Position numbers and translations under genes: made by a program. A stretch of DNA of 64,000 nucleotides, taken from contig NW_004797434.1 of the NCBI RefSeq assembly GCF_000002075.1, forward strand, positions 11,295-75,294, written 5' to 3'. Below the pieces are notes generated by a model, which saw only the letters and a list, made by a program, of their open reading frames with translations, did no database searches and was not told where the DNA came from. Positions within the stretch are counted from its first letter, which is position 1, and each line of letters opens with the position of its first letter. This DNA comes from Aplysia californica. Its lineage: Eukaryota; Mollusca; Gastropoda; Aplysiida; Aplysiidae. Of this stretch, positions 37,501 through 46,960 are shown piece by piece.

Positions 37501-40500
37501 ACTTCTTGGGAAAAAGACAAAAAAGTGATAAAAAAAAAATTCTACTTGTTATCTCTCAACAGATAAAAGCTGTTGACAGACCTAGTTCTGCCTGTCAAAC
37601 ACAGCATTAGACAAGAAAGTAGTCCTCCATAAGTTTCTATGTAATGAATCATATTTTGTGTGGTCTTCTAGTTTTTGTGAGAATATATTTAAACGTACCT
37701 TTCTATTTTTCTTTACATCAGCAACACACGTAATGTGAGACTGAAGCTGGTCAAGCAGCATTTGCGACTCGTCAACCTGTGAAAAAAAATTAAAACAAAA
37801 TTTCAATGATAAATCAAAGAGCAGATATGAAGGAAGGACACAAAATGCCTCAGTTGAAAGTAAAAATATGTCCCAGATATTCAATCAATTGCCCAATACG
37901 TTGTGTTTCTGACCTTTGACACTAACCCAGCATCAACATATTAAAAATAAGCATCTGATAATAAAGAAACTATCAGAATCAGTCACTCAGACTAGACAGT
38001 TCAATAGTAACTTCATTTCTAGAATGCTAAATAAAGAAATGTCAGTGCATGCTTGTAATTCAGTAAACATTACAATGAAAATAAAAACAATCCTCACTGC
38101 ACAAATCATAATAAACCTACATGAAGCTTTGAAATTCAGAATTTACAAACCCATCATTCACCACTTGCAAAAACAAAAAAGATATGTTCACTGTTGCATT
38201 GCTTGATTCAACTAAACAGAAACAGAAAGAAGGAATCCTTAAAAACAACACAATCTAATAACCTCATTGGGACATTTTGAGCCAGTGAGCTTCTCTAAAA
38301 CTGATGAGAAAAAAAAAAAATTATTAAAAAGAAACAAGTCATAATTCTACATTAGACTTTCAGAAATTGACTTTGTATTATATAGGGGGAACCCAACCAT
38401 AGTGCAAGGGTTGGCTACAAATACAACCGTCACATTCAGACTGAGCTTATACTTACTGAATGGGTCACAAGGTAACTACTGAAGAAGTCTTTGACACCAG
38501 CACTGTATTGGTTTTCATGGGCATATTCATAGGAATCAACCCATGGACTGAAAAGGAAAAAATTAAGAAGACGATTAAAAATAAAAATCAAGAAAAGATA
38601 GTCGTGTCTTCAAGAATGTAATAATGTAGAAATTGTTCAACATGTATTTCAAACATTATTTCTTTCATCACTGAGTACACATTGACTAAAGAGCTTAGAA
38701 ATGCTATTCCAGTAAGATAAACAATAAGCCAGGGGAACCTTGCCATAATTCAAATGCTACAATTACAATGTTATTTTACAATATTTTCAGTATAATACAA
38801 ATACTTGTGCATTCATACATACAGGCAACTTATTTTTATTTCAGCACAATAAAGCATATTAATTAAGACAAGCTTCCAAAACTTAGAGTAGAAAGGGTTT
38901 GAGAAATGGAGTGCCATACCATAACTGTATCACCCCTTAACAGTTTTAGACACAAAAAGTGGCCTACGAAAAAAAACGAATTTGCTGAGCCATCTGAGCT
39001 TTTACTCATCATTACACACAAAGAGGCGGGAAGTACCTTTGCAACCCCCCCCCCAAAGAAACCCCAATAAAATACTTAAGCACAGCTGTAAAACCCAGAA
39101 CCACAAAGCCATTACTATGAAGAGCAACTTTGAAACAACAAGATAAAGTTCATACCTTAAATTGCTGTTCCATGGATCACCATTCAATTGGTCCAAGGTT
39201 AGGAGAAGTCTGTTTTTCGTTTTTCCAGTTTTCATCCTTTGAGAAGCCGTTTTAAAGATCTGAGGACATTAAAGCATCATACAGGCATTTTAAAAAAATG
39301 TATACATTGACTTTTCAGAAAAGATAAGTACGACATGAAGTCTACTACATTGTGCAAAAATACAGTAGATCTAGATGAATGGGAGGCAAAGCTGCCAATT
39401 TATCGAAACCATGAAACAAGACTCTACTCATATGGCGGGTCGAGATGGTCTGCACTGGCAAAAAAAAAAAAACCCCCTCTAAACCCTTTTCACACATTTG
39501 TCTGAATTGAATAAATTCATGCTAAATACCTAACAATGGTAATGGACACCATTACAGTAGACATATAGGCTTCGCCTTCATTATTATTCGCCAATCTGGT
39601 CTTGGAAGTTCACAATTTTTCTTAAGCATTGGCAAATCTGTGTGGAGAATTGCTAGGAAACAGAATAGGTATTTTCTGACACTAAAACGGACTTCCATAC
39701 TCTAATTAGACCCTCAAAGGCATATTAATAATATGTTTTTCACATACTTATATTCTAAACAAATAACAACCCAATCAATCACAATAACAGACTCGAGCTT
39801 TACCTTTCTTGGTTTCGTTGCCTTTATGTTTTCTTTCTCTTTCTTCCCAGCTTTCTTTGCCTTTTTCTGAATACCCGACTTGCCAACTTTCAGTTTCAAC
39901 TGCGATTTCTCTTTCACTTTTCCTGCACGTTTCTGTCGTAAAGCTTTCTTCTTTCCCACAGGCAACTTCTTCCCCATTGACTGCAAGGCATTTGTAGCTT
40001 CTTCTGGATCAGTATCCGTAGCACTTGTGTCTGATAACACATTCCGCGCTGGAGAGAAATAATACAGTTTTGAATCTTGTACTTGAACAACACGGAAATT
40101 CACATTTGATGAGGAAAACAAGTAATGTTTCACAGAGAGACAACATACTTCTAAAGAATACAACATCTGACGATCATTTCATACAACGACACTGAAAACT
40201 GAGGTTTTCTTTCACCGACACTGCACTCAAAAACTCTACAATACAAGGTAAGTGATTCATGAACAAATAAGAGTTGCACATCAAATAAACTGATACCCAG
40301 TCCCCTTTAAAGGATCATTCGCCATTTAAGTACTGAAAAGGAACCCAGTGTATACAGCATCAAACCATCTAGAAGCTGTAAACATCATCTCAGTCTTCAA
40401 ACAGGAGAAAATGTACATCTGATCTGTTACTGCAGTGCCCCACAATGAGTACTTGACTCAAAACAAAAGAACCTCCCCATCCCAACAATCAAGAAAAAAA

Positions 40501-42995
40501 TAATTCTACTTTCATACAAAGAAGCATAATGAAACAATGAAACAAACAGATTGACAAACAAACGTGAACTACCTGCTAACTCCTCCCGCTTCCTTTTCTG
40601 CATGACCTTGGCTTGTGCAGCATCAAGTATTCTTGGCTGACACTGTTCACAGAAGTAACTATCAGGAATGTTGTTGCGATCGACTCCCATGCAGTCAATG
40701 TGTTGCCACACACTGGAAAATATAAAATCAATTTCAGACTTCAAAGTCTCAAATACAAAAAGGTTTGGCGTACAGTAAATATATAAATTATGCAATACAA
40801 AGTGACGTCAATGGAATCCTCATATTTCTAGACTTTCTACATAAAAGACACTCTTTCCAAGCACCTAATATCTATTTCACAGTATGAAGACAATACTGTA
40901 CTAGCAAGTGTACTTTTGAAAATCCTAATCCAGCAGCTGCATTCCTCCATGAAGCTCATATGCCTCCAGCAGAATGGGGCCAAAATGGACAAGTAGGGAC
41001 AGGCGACAGCAATGACTACATTTTGTCTTCTGAAAGACATCAATTCAAGATAACTAAAATCAATTGCTGACAATAAAAAATAAAAGTGAAGATTTAAAAA
41101 GTTTGATTACTATACACCTTAATCAGTAAATGTCACCAAAAAAAAAAAAAAAAAGTTTTCACACTTTTCAGAATGAAGTAAAATAAAAGGACAAGTTCTG
41201 AGAGAAAAAAAAAACAATCAACGGAAATCCCACAAACCTGCACTTGTCACAGCAGATCATGTAGCCATCATCGTGCAGGTATCCACAAATGCAGCGCGTC
41301 ACACTGTCCTCCACAATCTCTTCGACCACAGAGACAAGAGGAGTGGTCTTGACTTCTTCCTCCATCTGGACCACCCCATTGACTTGCAGTGGAGACGGAG
41401 GTCTCGGTGAAACCGGCCGGGGCGGTGAAGGGGGCGGAGGCATGCCATAGTTGTGGTCCTGAGAAAGTCATTCAGATTCATGAAGTTTCAACCGCTGTAA
41501 CTTGACTGTGAGCGCGCGCGCATATACATGTGCATGTGTGTATGTGCATTGGAGTGACAAGGGAGTTTAATCAAATCGTAGAGTAAGAAATAACAGACAA
41601 CACGGAAAGTCTTTAAAAAACAAATACAAAACACATTATGTCCGGAGTTAATATGTAGTAAGATACAAGAGAGAACATCAAATAAAAAAAATTTTTAAGT
41701 AAAAATCTATAGACAGGACAACTTTTCAAATGAAAAAAAAAAAATCTATACCTGGTAAGGTAAGCCAAAGTATCCTGTACTGTTTTGAGGGAGGGTGCTG
41801 GGTGGGGGAAGAGGTCGTTGATACGTATGTTCTGGCAGTGGAATGTCCAAGACATCAGCACTGAGGAGGAAAACAAAAAAATACAATTGGTGCCAAATTA
41901 CGTAAGATTCTACACAATTTCTTTGAAATACTTTGGGACCCAAAAAAAAGGGCCTCAGGGCAGAAAAAAAATACCATGTCAAGCTGTAAAAGTAAAGGAC
42001 AACATGGGGGAAGTAAATATTTCAGAAGAATATACTACTACTGCTATCAATCCAAATTAACTGCTGTAGTAAAAAGAGAGGAGAGAGAGGAACATGCTAG
42101 ATAATGGAAGGACAAACTATGTACAAACCAGATTGCAACTCTAAAATTTCATGGTAAAGCATTCATAAGTGGAACTAGTCGCTGTACATCAAAATCTTCC
42201 ACTATAAAGAAGTGTCCGCCAGTCCGGACAGGGTTATAATTTTGAAACTCATGAGCCAATACACGGAATTTTGGAGAAGCATGCTCCTATACTCCAGAAT
42301 TGGTTTCACCGAATGGGTTGCAGACTTTCGCTTGGAGGACTATGCTAACATACCTAGACCTATTAGTGGTGAAGACAGTAGTAAGGCAGGGTTGTCCTTT
42401 TCAGTTCCTTTACAGAGTGGGTGGATTAGATTATAAGAAAAAGACCTCCCCAGGCTGTTATATTGGGATCCAACAGATCTCAAGGAGTCAAAAAAAGGAT
42501 CATGTTGGCACTCTAGCACTTTTTTTCAATAGCCATTGCTAAATGAAAGAGAAAAGAAAGAATCTTCTAACTAATTATTAGTTCAATGAAATGTGTGAGC
42601 AGAAATTTACCTGGGTCAAGACGGTGGTGACAGCACTTGGTATCATGAAGTAAAGTTAAAGGAAAAATTTTAATCTAAAATCTCCACAGATACTCATGAA
42701 CGAGAGAAAACAGAAGCATGAAATGCGGAAATTATTTGCTGCAGAACCATACTCTTACACCATTCTACTGCTCTGCTATGTTACACCACCAAGTATAAAA
42801 AGGATTTAAGTGAAAAATCAGCGGAGAAGTGAAAGTATTTTATACTCTTTCATTCCATAATTATAACTGTAAAAGTTCATTTAAAAGAATGTCTACTTAC
42901 TCAGTGTATGATGAAGATGCTTCATCTCCACTGCCATATTGTGATTCTAGGCCTCCATTGGGCTTGACAGCACCAACTCTCAAAATAATGCTCAT
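12762..42995 (-). CDS. KMT2E: KMT2E/SETD5 (upSET) orthologue: PHD-SET chromatin regulator, complete coding sequence
   Basis: 27 coding exons (minus strand, 5' to 3'): 42995-42901, 41860-41752, 41458-41238, 40712-40573, 40048-39804, 39259-39156, 38547-38457, 37776-37699, 36303-36188, 35539-35425, 34969-34860, 34172-34092, 33130-32818, 32208-32047, 31723-31514, 30824-30690, 30420-30071, 29600-29399, 27510-27334, 26451-26289, 25364-25177, 24340-22124, 19725-19431, 18892-18776, 17604-17461, 14561-14397 and 13549-12762. All phases agree and the total is 7131 nt (2376 aa plus stop). The start is supported by MSII, the family's MSI start. Landmarks: GLPYQDHNYG, PHD finger (residues ~122-168), SET and post-SET (~340-502), TREERK coiled coil (731-775), [10 protein letters not shown] and SLFEYWKR. 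Known vertebrate role: KMT2E/MLL5 PHD reads H3K4me3 and, with SETD5 and fly upSET, recruits deacetylase complexes; the SET domain is thought inactive. A PHD is present, as in KMT2E and unlike SETD5, but a single invertebrate gene is co-orthologous to both. Confidence 0.93.
14397..19725 (-). CDS. KMT2E: KMT2E exons with SLFEYWKR motif and Pro/His-rich segment
   Basis: Exons 19725-19431, 18892-18776, 17604-17461 and 14561-14397, joined in phase 1 throughout. The first begins [13 protein letters not shown], then long Ser tracts. The second reads [18 protein letters not shown]. The third is a Pro run followed by [11 protein letters not shown]. The fourth has [14 protein letters not shown]. Human KMT2E also ends in Pro/His-rich sequence. 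Because all four exons are phase 1 at both ends after the first, individual exons could be skipped without breaking the frame. Confidence 0.85.
14964..15225 (-). mobile_element. SINE family 2, diverged copy
   Basis: The minus-strand tail is the complement of AACGGTGCTCACAACTGCAT and AAGGTCATATGAGCGCC at 14989-15027. Family-2 body resumes at 15150-15215 (AACAAACATACACAAGAAGT-like and GGATTAGGAAAGAAAAAGC), separated by about 110 bp of unrelated sequence. Confidence 0.5.
16738..16921 (-). mobile_element. SINE family 2, near-complete copy
   Basis: About 184 bp. On the minus strand it starts GTGGGTGGTTGGCGGGTGCT, passes TTTGTTACTCTCTTGTAAC and ends with the tail CGAGCGCCGTAAAACATCTA. The tail (CTCATATGACCTTATGCAGT) is shared with tRNA-SINE family 1. 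It lies in a KMT2E intron in the sense orientation. No tRNA promoter was recognised in its head. Confidence 0.75.
19117..19243 (+). mobile_element. TTAA-ended MITE, 127 bp
   Basis: TTAACACTTTGCAGTGACAT at the left; the right-end complement is TTAACACTTTGCCATCACAA. It is homologous, in opposite orientation, to 4571-4668. It lies in a KMT2E intron and has no coding potential. Confidence 0.7.
20090..20280 (-). mobile_element. RTE-like LINE, ORF2 C-terminal tail, decayed
   Basis: The minus-strand translation retains [19 protein letters not shown] and downstream ESVCLWALS and VRKPMM fragments, interrupted by stops. The same segment at 27705-27845 is better preserved. Only the last ~190 bp of the element is visible. 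Confidence 0.5.
20963..21494 (+). mobile_element. tRNA-derived SINE (family 1), intact copy with 12-bp target duplication
   Basis: The head GGGGCTCTCGTGGCCTAGAG provides the A box and GGGTTCGAATCCGGG the B box in a tRNA-like arrangement. A ~400-bp body follows (CCCGTGTGCAAGTTGCGCAC), then the shared tail GCTCATATGACCTATGCAGT and an A-rich end. The perfect 12-bp duplication AAACATATGTAG flanks it at 20951-20962 and 21495-21506. It lies antisense in a KMT2E intron. The intact ends and perfect duplication suggest a recent insertion. Confidence 0.92.
21640..21895 (-). mobile_element. tRNA-derived SINE (family 3), second copy
   Basis: On the minus strand GGCCTCTGTGGTGTAGTTGT (A-box region) and CTCAAATTTGATTTCGGAG (decayed B box) match the head of the element at 7600-7912. 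The body then ends toward 21640. It lies in a KMT2E intron. Boundaries are approximate. Confidence 0.5.
22124..24340 (-). CDS. KMT2E: KMT2E giant exon, 739 codons, acidic and Ser-rich
   Basis: A single exon open over 2217 nt, entered from the acceptor GGCCCATAG and leaving at AAG/GTATGT. It covers residues 1136-1874. Composition is dominated by Ser, Asp/Glu, Val and Asn, with acidic runs such as [15 protein letters not shown]. No domain is recognisable and it is probably disordered. It occupies the place of the long low-complexity middle of vertebrate KMT2E/SETD5. It ends PAAKKK, then continues VSLFEYWKR in the next exon, equivalent to KKKVSLLEYRKR in vertebrates. Confidence 0.9.
25177..27510 (-). 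CDS. KMT2E: KMT2E exons with HLFTEW, RWLRQA and TPLKKRR motifs
   Basis: Exons 27510-27334, 26451-26289 and 25364-25177. Three short motifs conserved with human KMT2E appear in the expected order: HLFTEWSNK (human HLVNEWLSEK), RWLRQAMHE (human RWLKQALEE) and [12 protein letters not shown] (human TPLKKRRFYQLLDS). They support the exon assignment across an otherwise divergent region. A family-2 SINE sits immediately upstream of the acceptor of exon 26451-26289. The Gly/Asp boundary codon is split phase 1. Confidence 0.88.
25703..25886 (-). mobile_element. SINE family 2 copy
   Basis: Same structure as 16738-16921, including GTTACTCTCTTGTAACACCT and the head GGTGGTTGGCGGGTGCTCTG on the minus strand. 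The tail is mutated (GCAAGTGCAGTAAAACTC). Sense orientation in a KMT2E intron. Confidence 0.7.
26460..26635 (-). mobile_element. SINE family 2 copy abutting a KMT2E splice acceptor
   Basis: Its 3' tail on the minus strand (GCCTTAAAACTTTTTACTAA) runs directly into ACTATCTTGCAG, the acceptor of exon 26451-26289. The element end therefore lies within about 10 bp of the exon, and the T-rich tract before the AG is SINE tail. Confidence 0.75.
26680..26865 (-). mobile_element. SINE family 2 copy
   Basis: A second copy about 45 bp beyond the previous one, in the same orientation, with a well-kept tail (CGAGCGCCGTAAAACCTCTA on the minus strand). The pair may be a tandem insertion or two independent ones; the intervening ACAACCACGTTTGTTTTG is not SINE. 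Confidence 0.75.
27593..28701. mobile_element. TA-flanked TIR element, 1.1 kb, pogo/Tigger-like ends
   Basis: Inverted ends CAGTAGTCTCCACCTAAGAT (left) and CAGTAGTCCCCACCTAAGAT (right, complement), each bounded by TA (27591-27592 and 28702-28703). A subterminal motif, GCGAACCGGGATC, is repeated near both ends in the same orientation. No transposase frame was recognised. A LINE tail lies inside (27705-27845). It lies in a KMT2E intron between exons 29600-29399 and 27510-27334. Confidence 0.72.
27705..27845 (-). mobile_element. RTE-like LINE, ORF2 C-terminal tail, nested in the TIR element
   Basis: The minus strand encodes [13 protein letters not shown], a break, then [20 protein letters not shown] followed by WRKAMMMS. 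This is the C-terminal signature of RTE-type ORF2 in mollusc-like genomes (from memory). The segment between the two halves, present at 20090-20280, is deleted here. Confidence 0.6.
28725..29098 (-). mobile_element. SINE family 2 copy split by an insertion
   Basis: Tail portion at 28725-28790 (GCACTTATATGATCTAGTTG on the minus strand) and head portion at 29005-29098 (GGTGGGTGGTTGGTGGTTGC), separated by about 210 bp of unrelated sequence with no recognised identity. A diverged copy. Confidence 0.5.
29399..30420 (-). CDS. KMT2E: KMT2E Pro-rich exons before the HLxxEW motif
   Basis: Exons 30420-30071 (phase 0 to 2) and 29600-29399. The first ends with a basic cluster GKRKRRFVE, possibly nuclear-localising; the stronger donor GTAAGG at 30070 was chosen over GTTTGT at 30079 because only it keeps phase with the next exon. 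The second is Ser/Thr/Pro-rich ([19 protein letters not shown]). Its acceptor lies in an A-rich context (AATGAAAAACAG), so that boundary is the less certain one. Confidence 0.75.
30690..33130 (-). CDS. KMT2E: KMT2E middle exons, including coiled coil and a GC-AG intron
   Basis: Exons 33130-32818, 32208-32047, 31723-31514 and 30824-30690. The first has Ser/Thr/Pro-rich sequence and ends CAG followed by GCAAGT, a consensus GC donor; the next acceptor keeps phase 0. The third is rich in charged residues. The fourth begins [20 protein letters not shown], the most conserved segment after the SET domain (human [20 protein letters not shown]), a predicted basic coiled coil. Apart from that segment, conservation with vertebrates is low. 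Confidence 0.88.
33213..33405. repeat. Possible short TIR element
   Basis: The ends TACAGTCGAAATTTTTTGAG and, complemented on the right, TACAATTGAATCTGCCATAA show weak inverted similarity, and both contain GGCCA followed by GTC-rich sequence like the fragment at 45786. Boundaries and family are uncertain. Confidence 0.25.
34092..36303 (-). CDS. KMT2E: KMT2E SET and post-SET exons, active-site motif altered
   Basis: Exons 36303-36188, 35539-35425, 34969-34860 and 34172-34092. In order: [63 protein letters not shown] and [11 protein letters not shown] (post-SET cysteines). Catalytic SET domains carry RFINHSCxPN; here Asn-His is replaced by Arg-Arg, as in human KMT2E and SETD5, consistent with loss of methyltransferase activity. 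The donor of the second exon (GAG/GTTGGA) is weak, but the phase and the conserved SE-V-x-H junction support it. Confidence 0.92.
36320..36502 (-). mobile_element. SINE family 2 copy
   Basis: A diverged copy in a KMT2E intron, starting only about 15 bp 5' of the acceptor for exon 36303-36188. The minus strand reads GGATGGTTGGCGGGTTTTCT, then ATCAAACATCTGTCGTCCTT and the tail GTGCTGTAAAACTC. Confidence 0.6.
36968..37405. mobile_element. ~430-bp non-autonomous TIR element, copy 1
   Basis: The left end ACGTGGCAGAATCAGGCGCT continues CGTCAATTTTTGGG; the right-end complement contains CTAGCGCTCGTCAAAATTAT. The interior has GTTTGGTAACTTCCATAGCC and CCTGAGAGTCCTTGAAACC, shared with 49430-49868. Non-coding. 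The superfamily was not recognised. Confidence 0.6.
37699..40048 (-). CDS. KMT2E: KMT2E basic linker and pre-SET exons
   Basis: Exons 40048-39804, 39259-39156, 38547-38457 and 37776-37699. The first opens [17 protein letters not shown], like SDGDTSATESGDE of KMT2E, then turns strongly Lys-rich (a likely nuclear localisation region). The third reads [20 protein letters not shown], matching W.D.YEEA..NQYS.GVQ in the vertebrate proteins. The fourth (26 codons) leads into the SET domain. Phases across the joins are 0, 2, 0 and 0. Confidence 0.9.
39395..39700 (+). repeat. Diverged dispersed repeat, copy 1
   Basis: Shares blocks in order with 43330-43590: GGGTCGAGATGGTCTGCACT, AACCCCCTCTAAACCCTTTT, GGCTTCGCCTTCATTATTAT and AGCATTGGCAAATCTGTGTG, versus GGTCAAGATGGTGGGCAATG and equivalents. 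Identity is moderate. No element type is recognised. Confidence 0.45.
40573..41860 (-). CDS. KMT2E: KMT2E exons for GLPYxDHNYG motif and PHD finger
   Basis: Three exons. 41860-41752 ends in YFGLPYQ. 41458-41238 starts DHNYG, continues through a Pro-rich stretch and opens the PHD finger at [20 protein letters not shown]. 40712-40573 completes the finger with [15 protein letters not shown] and YFCEQCQPR. The visible Cys4-His-Cys3 zinc ligands are C-x-C, C-x2-C, H-x2-C and C-x2-C. The [21 protein letters not shown] block is near identical to human KMT2E (first 20 residues compared). The conserved Asp and Trp residues expected for H3K4me3 reading are present. The Ser codon at the junction is split AG/T. 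Confidence 0.93.
42371..42540 (+). mobile_element. LINE reverse-transcriptase fragment (RTE-like), decayed
   Basis: Translates as [20 protein letters not shown] and then LALFF, resembling the RT palm stretch GVRQGCLLSPFLF...DWI...DLALLS with two or three residues lost after RQGC. About 170 bp. It lies in a KMT2E intron, antisense to the gene. Similarity is from memory of the motif, so confidence is moderate. Confidence 0.45.
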
Positions 42996-43089
42996 CTCGA
43001 GGGTACCAATTCTGGACGTTGGGTGGCTACATCGAATGGTACTTTTTCACCCTTTTCCAACATTGCAGAGCAAACGTTTTGAAGAAGCA
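42901..43089 (-). CDS. KMT2E: KMT2E first coding exon with 94 nt of 5' UTR
   Basis: The minus-strand acceptor TTTCTTTCAG ends at 43090 and the donor after 42901 is GTAAGT. The ATG is at 42995. The encoded start [15 protein letters not shown] parallels MSIVIPLGV of human KMT2E. The exon ends in phase 2 (GA), completed by T of the next exon to give Asp. Because it opens with an acceptor, at least one non-coding exon lies upstream. Confidence 0.85.
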
Positions 43090-43329
43090 CTGAAAGAAAA
43101 TAAAAATATATCAATGGTCATTAAAAATGAAAATGTTATGAGATTGAGAAGCACGGAAACAACTCTTAAAAATATGTGCATCAACTGAAGAAAAGTCATC
43201 TGACTTACGTTGAAAAACAATAGTCAGTGCCAATTTCATGATGATCAATAGAGGACCTCAAACTTATCATGTTGATATGTCGAGGCTCCATAATTGACAT
43301 TGTGAACCAAATCCATAGCTGCTAATTTT

Positions 43330-43590
43330 TCAAAACCAAAAAAATGGCCTCTACTACACAGCAGGTCAAGATGGTGGGCAATGGACAAATAACCCCTCCC
43401 CAAACAGTTTTACTTTTCTGCTTTCAGTAGATTCAAGGTAAACATTAAATAAGGCTTTTGTCTCATTGTTATTTGCAAATCCAGTTCTCATGTTTATTGG
43501 CAAGTCAGTGAGAAGCAATAGGCCTACTAATAGTATATTACTAGTAAACAGAGGATACATATTTTCCAACCAAAAAGCGGACTGCAGCAC
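43330..43590 (+). repeat. Diverged dispersed repeat, copy 2
   Basis: Counterpart of 39395-39700, ending ATATTTTCCAACCAAAAAGC against GTATTTTCTGACACTAAAAC there. Non-coding. Confidence 0.45.
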
Positions 43591-45785
43591 CCAGTCGTTC
43601 TTCAAAATCAACACATTTTTAAAGTACTGATTGGCAGTGTCAATCATTTTAAAAAATACAGCAATATTAAACTTTTGAAACTGTCATGTCAGGAACAGCT
43701 GAAAGGTCCGCATCCACTAATCACTGATAAGTGAGCTTGTGGCTTCCAATATACACATTTTGGAATTTTTAAGCATAAGTTGAGTATTTGTTCCCGTAAA
43801 CCTTTAACTTTAAAAACAAAAGGCCCAATTATCCAATAAGCGCACTTACAATTAAATTGAAGTTGTAGCCGAACACTTTTCTCAGGATTGTTCGATTTGA
43901 CTTTTCTTTCACTTTCCAAACAAAACTGAGTGTGATCCCTTAGTCAAAGAACAGTTTTTTTTAAAATCCCAACCTACACTAACAGTTATTTCGTACCAAC
44001 CGTCCAACCTCCATCAACCTGTTGACATAAATTAAAAATCCTTTACTACCCATTGGATCTATATATCATTTTCTAAAGAACAATAAAATGGCTGAAAGAA
44101 ATGAATTTGAGGGGTATTTGTTGTGGGCTTTGCCTTTTGAAGTTGGGCATACTTAAAACCATACATTTTTTTTCAGAGAAGGATAAAACTTATAATTATG
44201 AAATAAAAATTGACCATAATTGTGCAATAGTGTCATGCATCATGTTCACAAAGCCTTGTGCAAAACGTGGATGAAATTTCAGACATGTGGTGTCCTCCCA
44301 CTGCCTTAATAGCTTTGTGGATACTATAGGAAACTAACAGCAGCACAAACATCAAGACCTTTTAGATTTTTCCTTTTTCAAGCTGTAAGAACAACCTACA
44401 CAATGAGTCTTCAGAAAAAAATCAACAAAAAATAGTTTTTAAAACCCCCACATTACACCAGAATAGAGGCAAATGTCCCCATTTATATGCATTACTGCTG
44501 TCTGACATGGAGAATTACCCCAGGCCTACAGACAAGCAAAATGATCAAACAAATTAAGCTTATTTATTACATAAGTCAGGTAAGACAGCAAAACTAATAA
44601 TAGAAAACGGTTTTGGAAAAATATGCTCTGATAAACAATCATGGTAGCCTAAATCCTAATCCTTAAATACAATTAGCACTGGGAATAGTAAATCCCATCG
44701 ACAACAACAGGACATACAGTTTGGAAATAATATATATGACCATTTCAACAAGAAATAGTAGACATCCTGAGTAGAAGTAAGGCCATTTAATTCTAAAGAA
44801 TAACATTAAGAACTTTCAAGAAGCTTAAAAGCTGCCCTTAGGCCTGCCAAGAGCATTGTATAGGATCAGCTGTACTTTCATACCATCACTCCAATCTCAT
44901 TCTCAGGAGAATTGTACGGCATTTTTCTCTCTAACAATTTTGAGGGTTATATTTTATAATGACTAAATCTTCACTAGTAGCAACGGTCAAGTGGCACAAA
45001 TCATAACTCATCAGTTCTGACATACTTCAAGATTTAGATAGCCAAATAGGAGGAGACACCAGAACACACGTGTGTCCATTGTGGGTCAGAGAAGCATCGC
45101 TAATGTCACACACATCCAAGGGCTTACACAGGCCAAGTGAAACAAGAATAGCGAATATATAAATGATGCATAGATATATCTGCCTTTTGGTTAATCATGA
45201 CCAATATTCTTGTTGGTTTAGAAAATAAAAATAATTTTCCCATAAAGACAAAGAAGATTTTTTTGGAAGGTGCTTTTTTGAAAGCTGTCATCTTCCTTTA
45301 TGCATCAAATTATATATATATATATAATATATAATATATATATTTTTTTTCTAGAAGCTAAGATATTTATTTTGAAGTAACAAAATGTGAACAAGTAAGA
45401 ATTGAGAAAAAGGTGTTCCAAGTTACACAAAATGGAAAATAGATTTTAAAAAGTATATAAAAAACAAGAAGCAGTCATGAATGATATTCTAAAAAAAATG
45501 GTTGGGGGGGGGGGGTATCCCCTGGTATGCACCCCTTAAAACCGACCAGACTTGGACCCTACCAGCTATTTTTGTCTACAATCTTGGTTCAAGGTTTAAC
45601 TAAAAGTTCCTGATTCCCTCAGACCCGCTCACCTTTGATTTATCAACTCTACTGAAGTAATCTGAAGATTGTAACGTGATAAAATGTCATCATAAATTGC
45701 TCTTATCAGCGACAAATAAACCCATGTAAGCGTTTTCTGCAATGTTGAAGAACTTATAATAAGGTAATATAAATCATAATTATTA

Positions 45786-45920
45786 CAGTCGACCCTGATT
45801 TTGCGACCACCAACTGTCCAAAACGACCACTTCACACCTTGTGTTTTTTAATTGCTTTGGGGGGTTTTCTGCTGTTTTTTTAAACATATAAATAATGAAA
45901 CTGTCCAAGACGGCCACCTG
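45786..45920 (+). mobile_element. Left end of a TA-type TIR element, partner not found
   Basis: ACAGTCGACCCTGATTTTGC followed by GACCACCAACTGTCC resembles the ends of pogo-type MITEs and follows a TA. No matching right end was located within 600 bp, so it may be truncated. Confidence 0.35.
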
Positions 45921-46317
45921 TTCAACGCAACCATATAAGCTTTAAATCTTATCAAATAACTGCCCCAAAAAACTGTCAAAGGCAGCCAGTAAAATTTCGA
46001 ATCGTCCAATGAATATAACCCAAAAATCCCTTTTCGCCTTCCTTTCAAATAGCAAAAAACCCCAAAACAACAACAACAACAAAACAAGCACTTTAATGGA
46101 ACTTATAATGGCAGTCCTAAGCCTGCACCCACCTTCGGCTGGAACCTCAAAAACTATTTTTTGGGTTTGTTTTTTTCAAGTTCATAAAACCTGCCAAAAA
46201 CCTTTTTTCTCCAAAATGAGTGGTTTGTCTTGGACAAGTCTGCCTATATCATTTATATTCTTTCAACCATATTTATAAACTTGTTCATTGCATAAATCTG
46301 CACGCAGACATGATCAT

Positions 46318-46835
46318 GGGGGCTCTCGTGGTCTCGATGTTATAATAGTATTTGCCTCTCATTCAATGTGTCCCGAGTTTGAAGCCAGACAGCAACGGAA
46401 AATTTTCTTCTCTAAAATTTGTTTATCTTTTCGCCTTCTTTCCTGCTCTATAACCATGTTCTATCGTCTGCTTTCGTCTCCACTTTCTACCCCCTCCACA
46501 GGGCTCCGGACTCTTTCTGCAGCCTTTCTAATACTGCTACTCCTCGGTTCCTTCTCACGGCTGTCTTTCATCCACAACCCTGATCTTATGGTAGAAAAGA
46601 TCTAACACCTAGCCTTCTAGGATAATGGCGAAAAATCTCGAAGGTCCAGTGTGCAAGTTGCGCACGTTAAAGTTTAAAGATCCCTTGATGGTCCTATAGT
46701 TGATAATAGTAGGCTTCGGTCGCCACCCGGGCAACATTTATAATTTCCTACCAACTGAAAAATGCTTAATGTGTCCCGCATGCTCATACGACCTTTTATG
46801 CAGTTGTGAGTGCTGTAAAAAGCTTACCAAAACCT
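46318..46835 (+). mobile_element. tRNA-derived SINE (family 1), diverged copy
   Basis: GGGGCTCTCGTGGTCTCGAT (A-box region), TCCCGAGTTTGAAGCC (decayed B box), a body with GTGTGCAAGTTGCGCACGTT, and the tail GACCTTTTATGCAGTTGTGA. Clearly older than the copy at 20963. No flanking duplication was seen. Confidence 0.75.
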
Positions 46836-46960
46836 GACACAGGCTTGCCAACATTTTTCAAAACCCAACCAGGGACACCAAACAAACCACTCCTTACTTA
46901 ATAATAAACAAAATGAAATTAATCGGAGACTGGTTTTAGTGTTGTGTATCTGATGAGGAT

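Noticed and set aside
46009-46278. Small secreted-protein-like frame
   Set aside because: AT-rich chance frame next to a TIR-element end; no supporting features.
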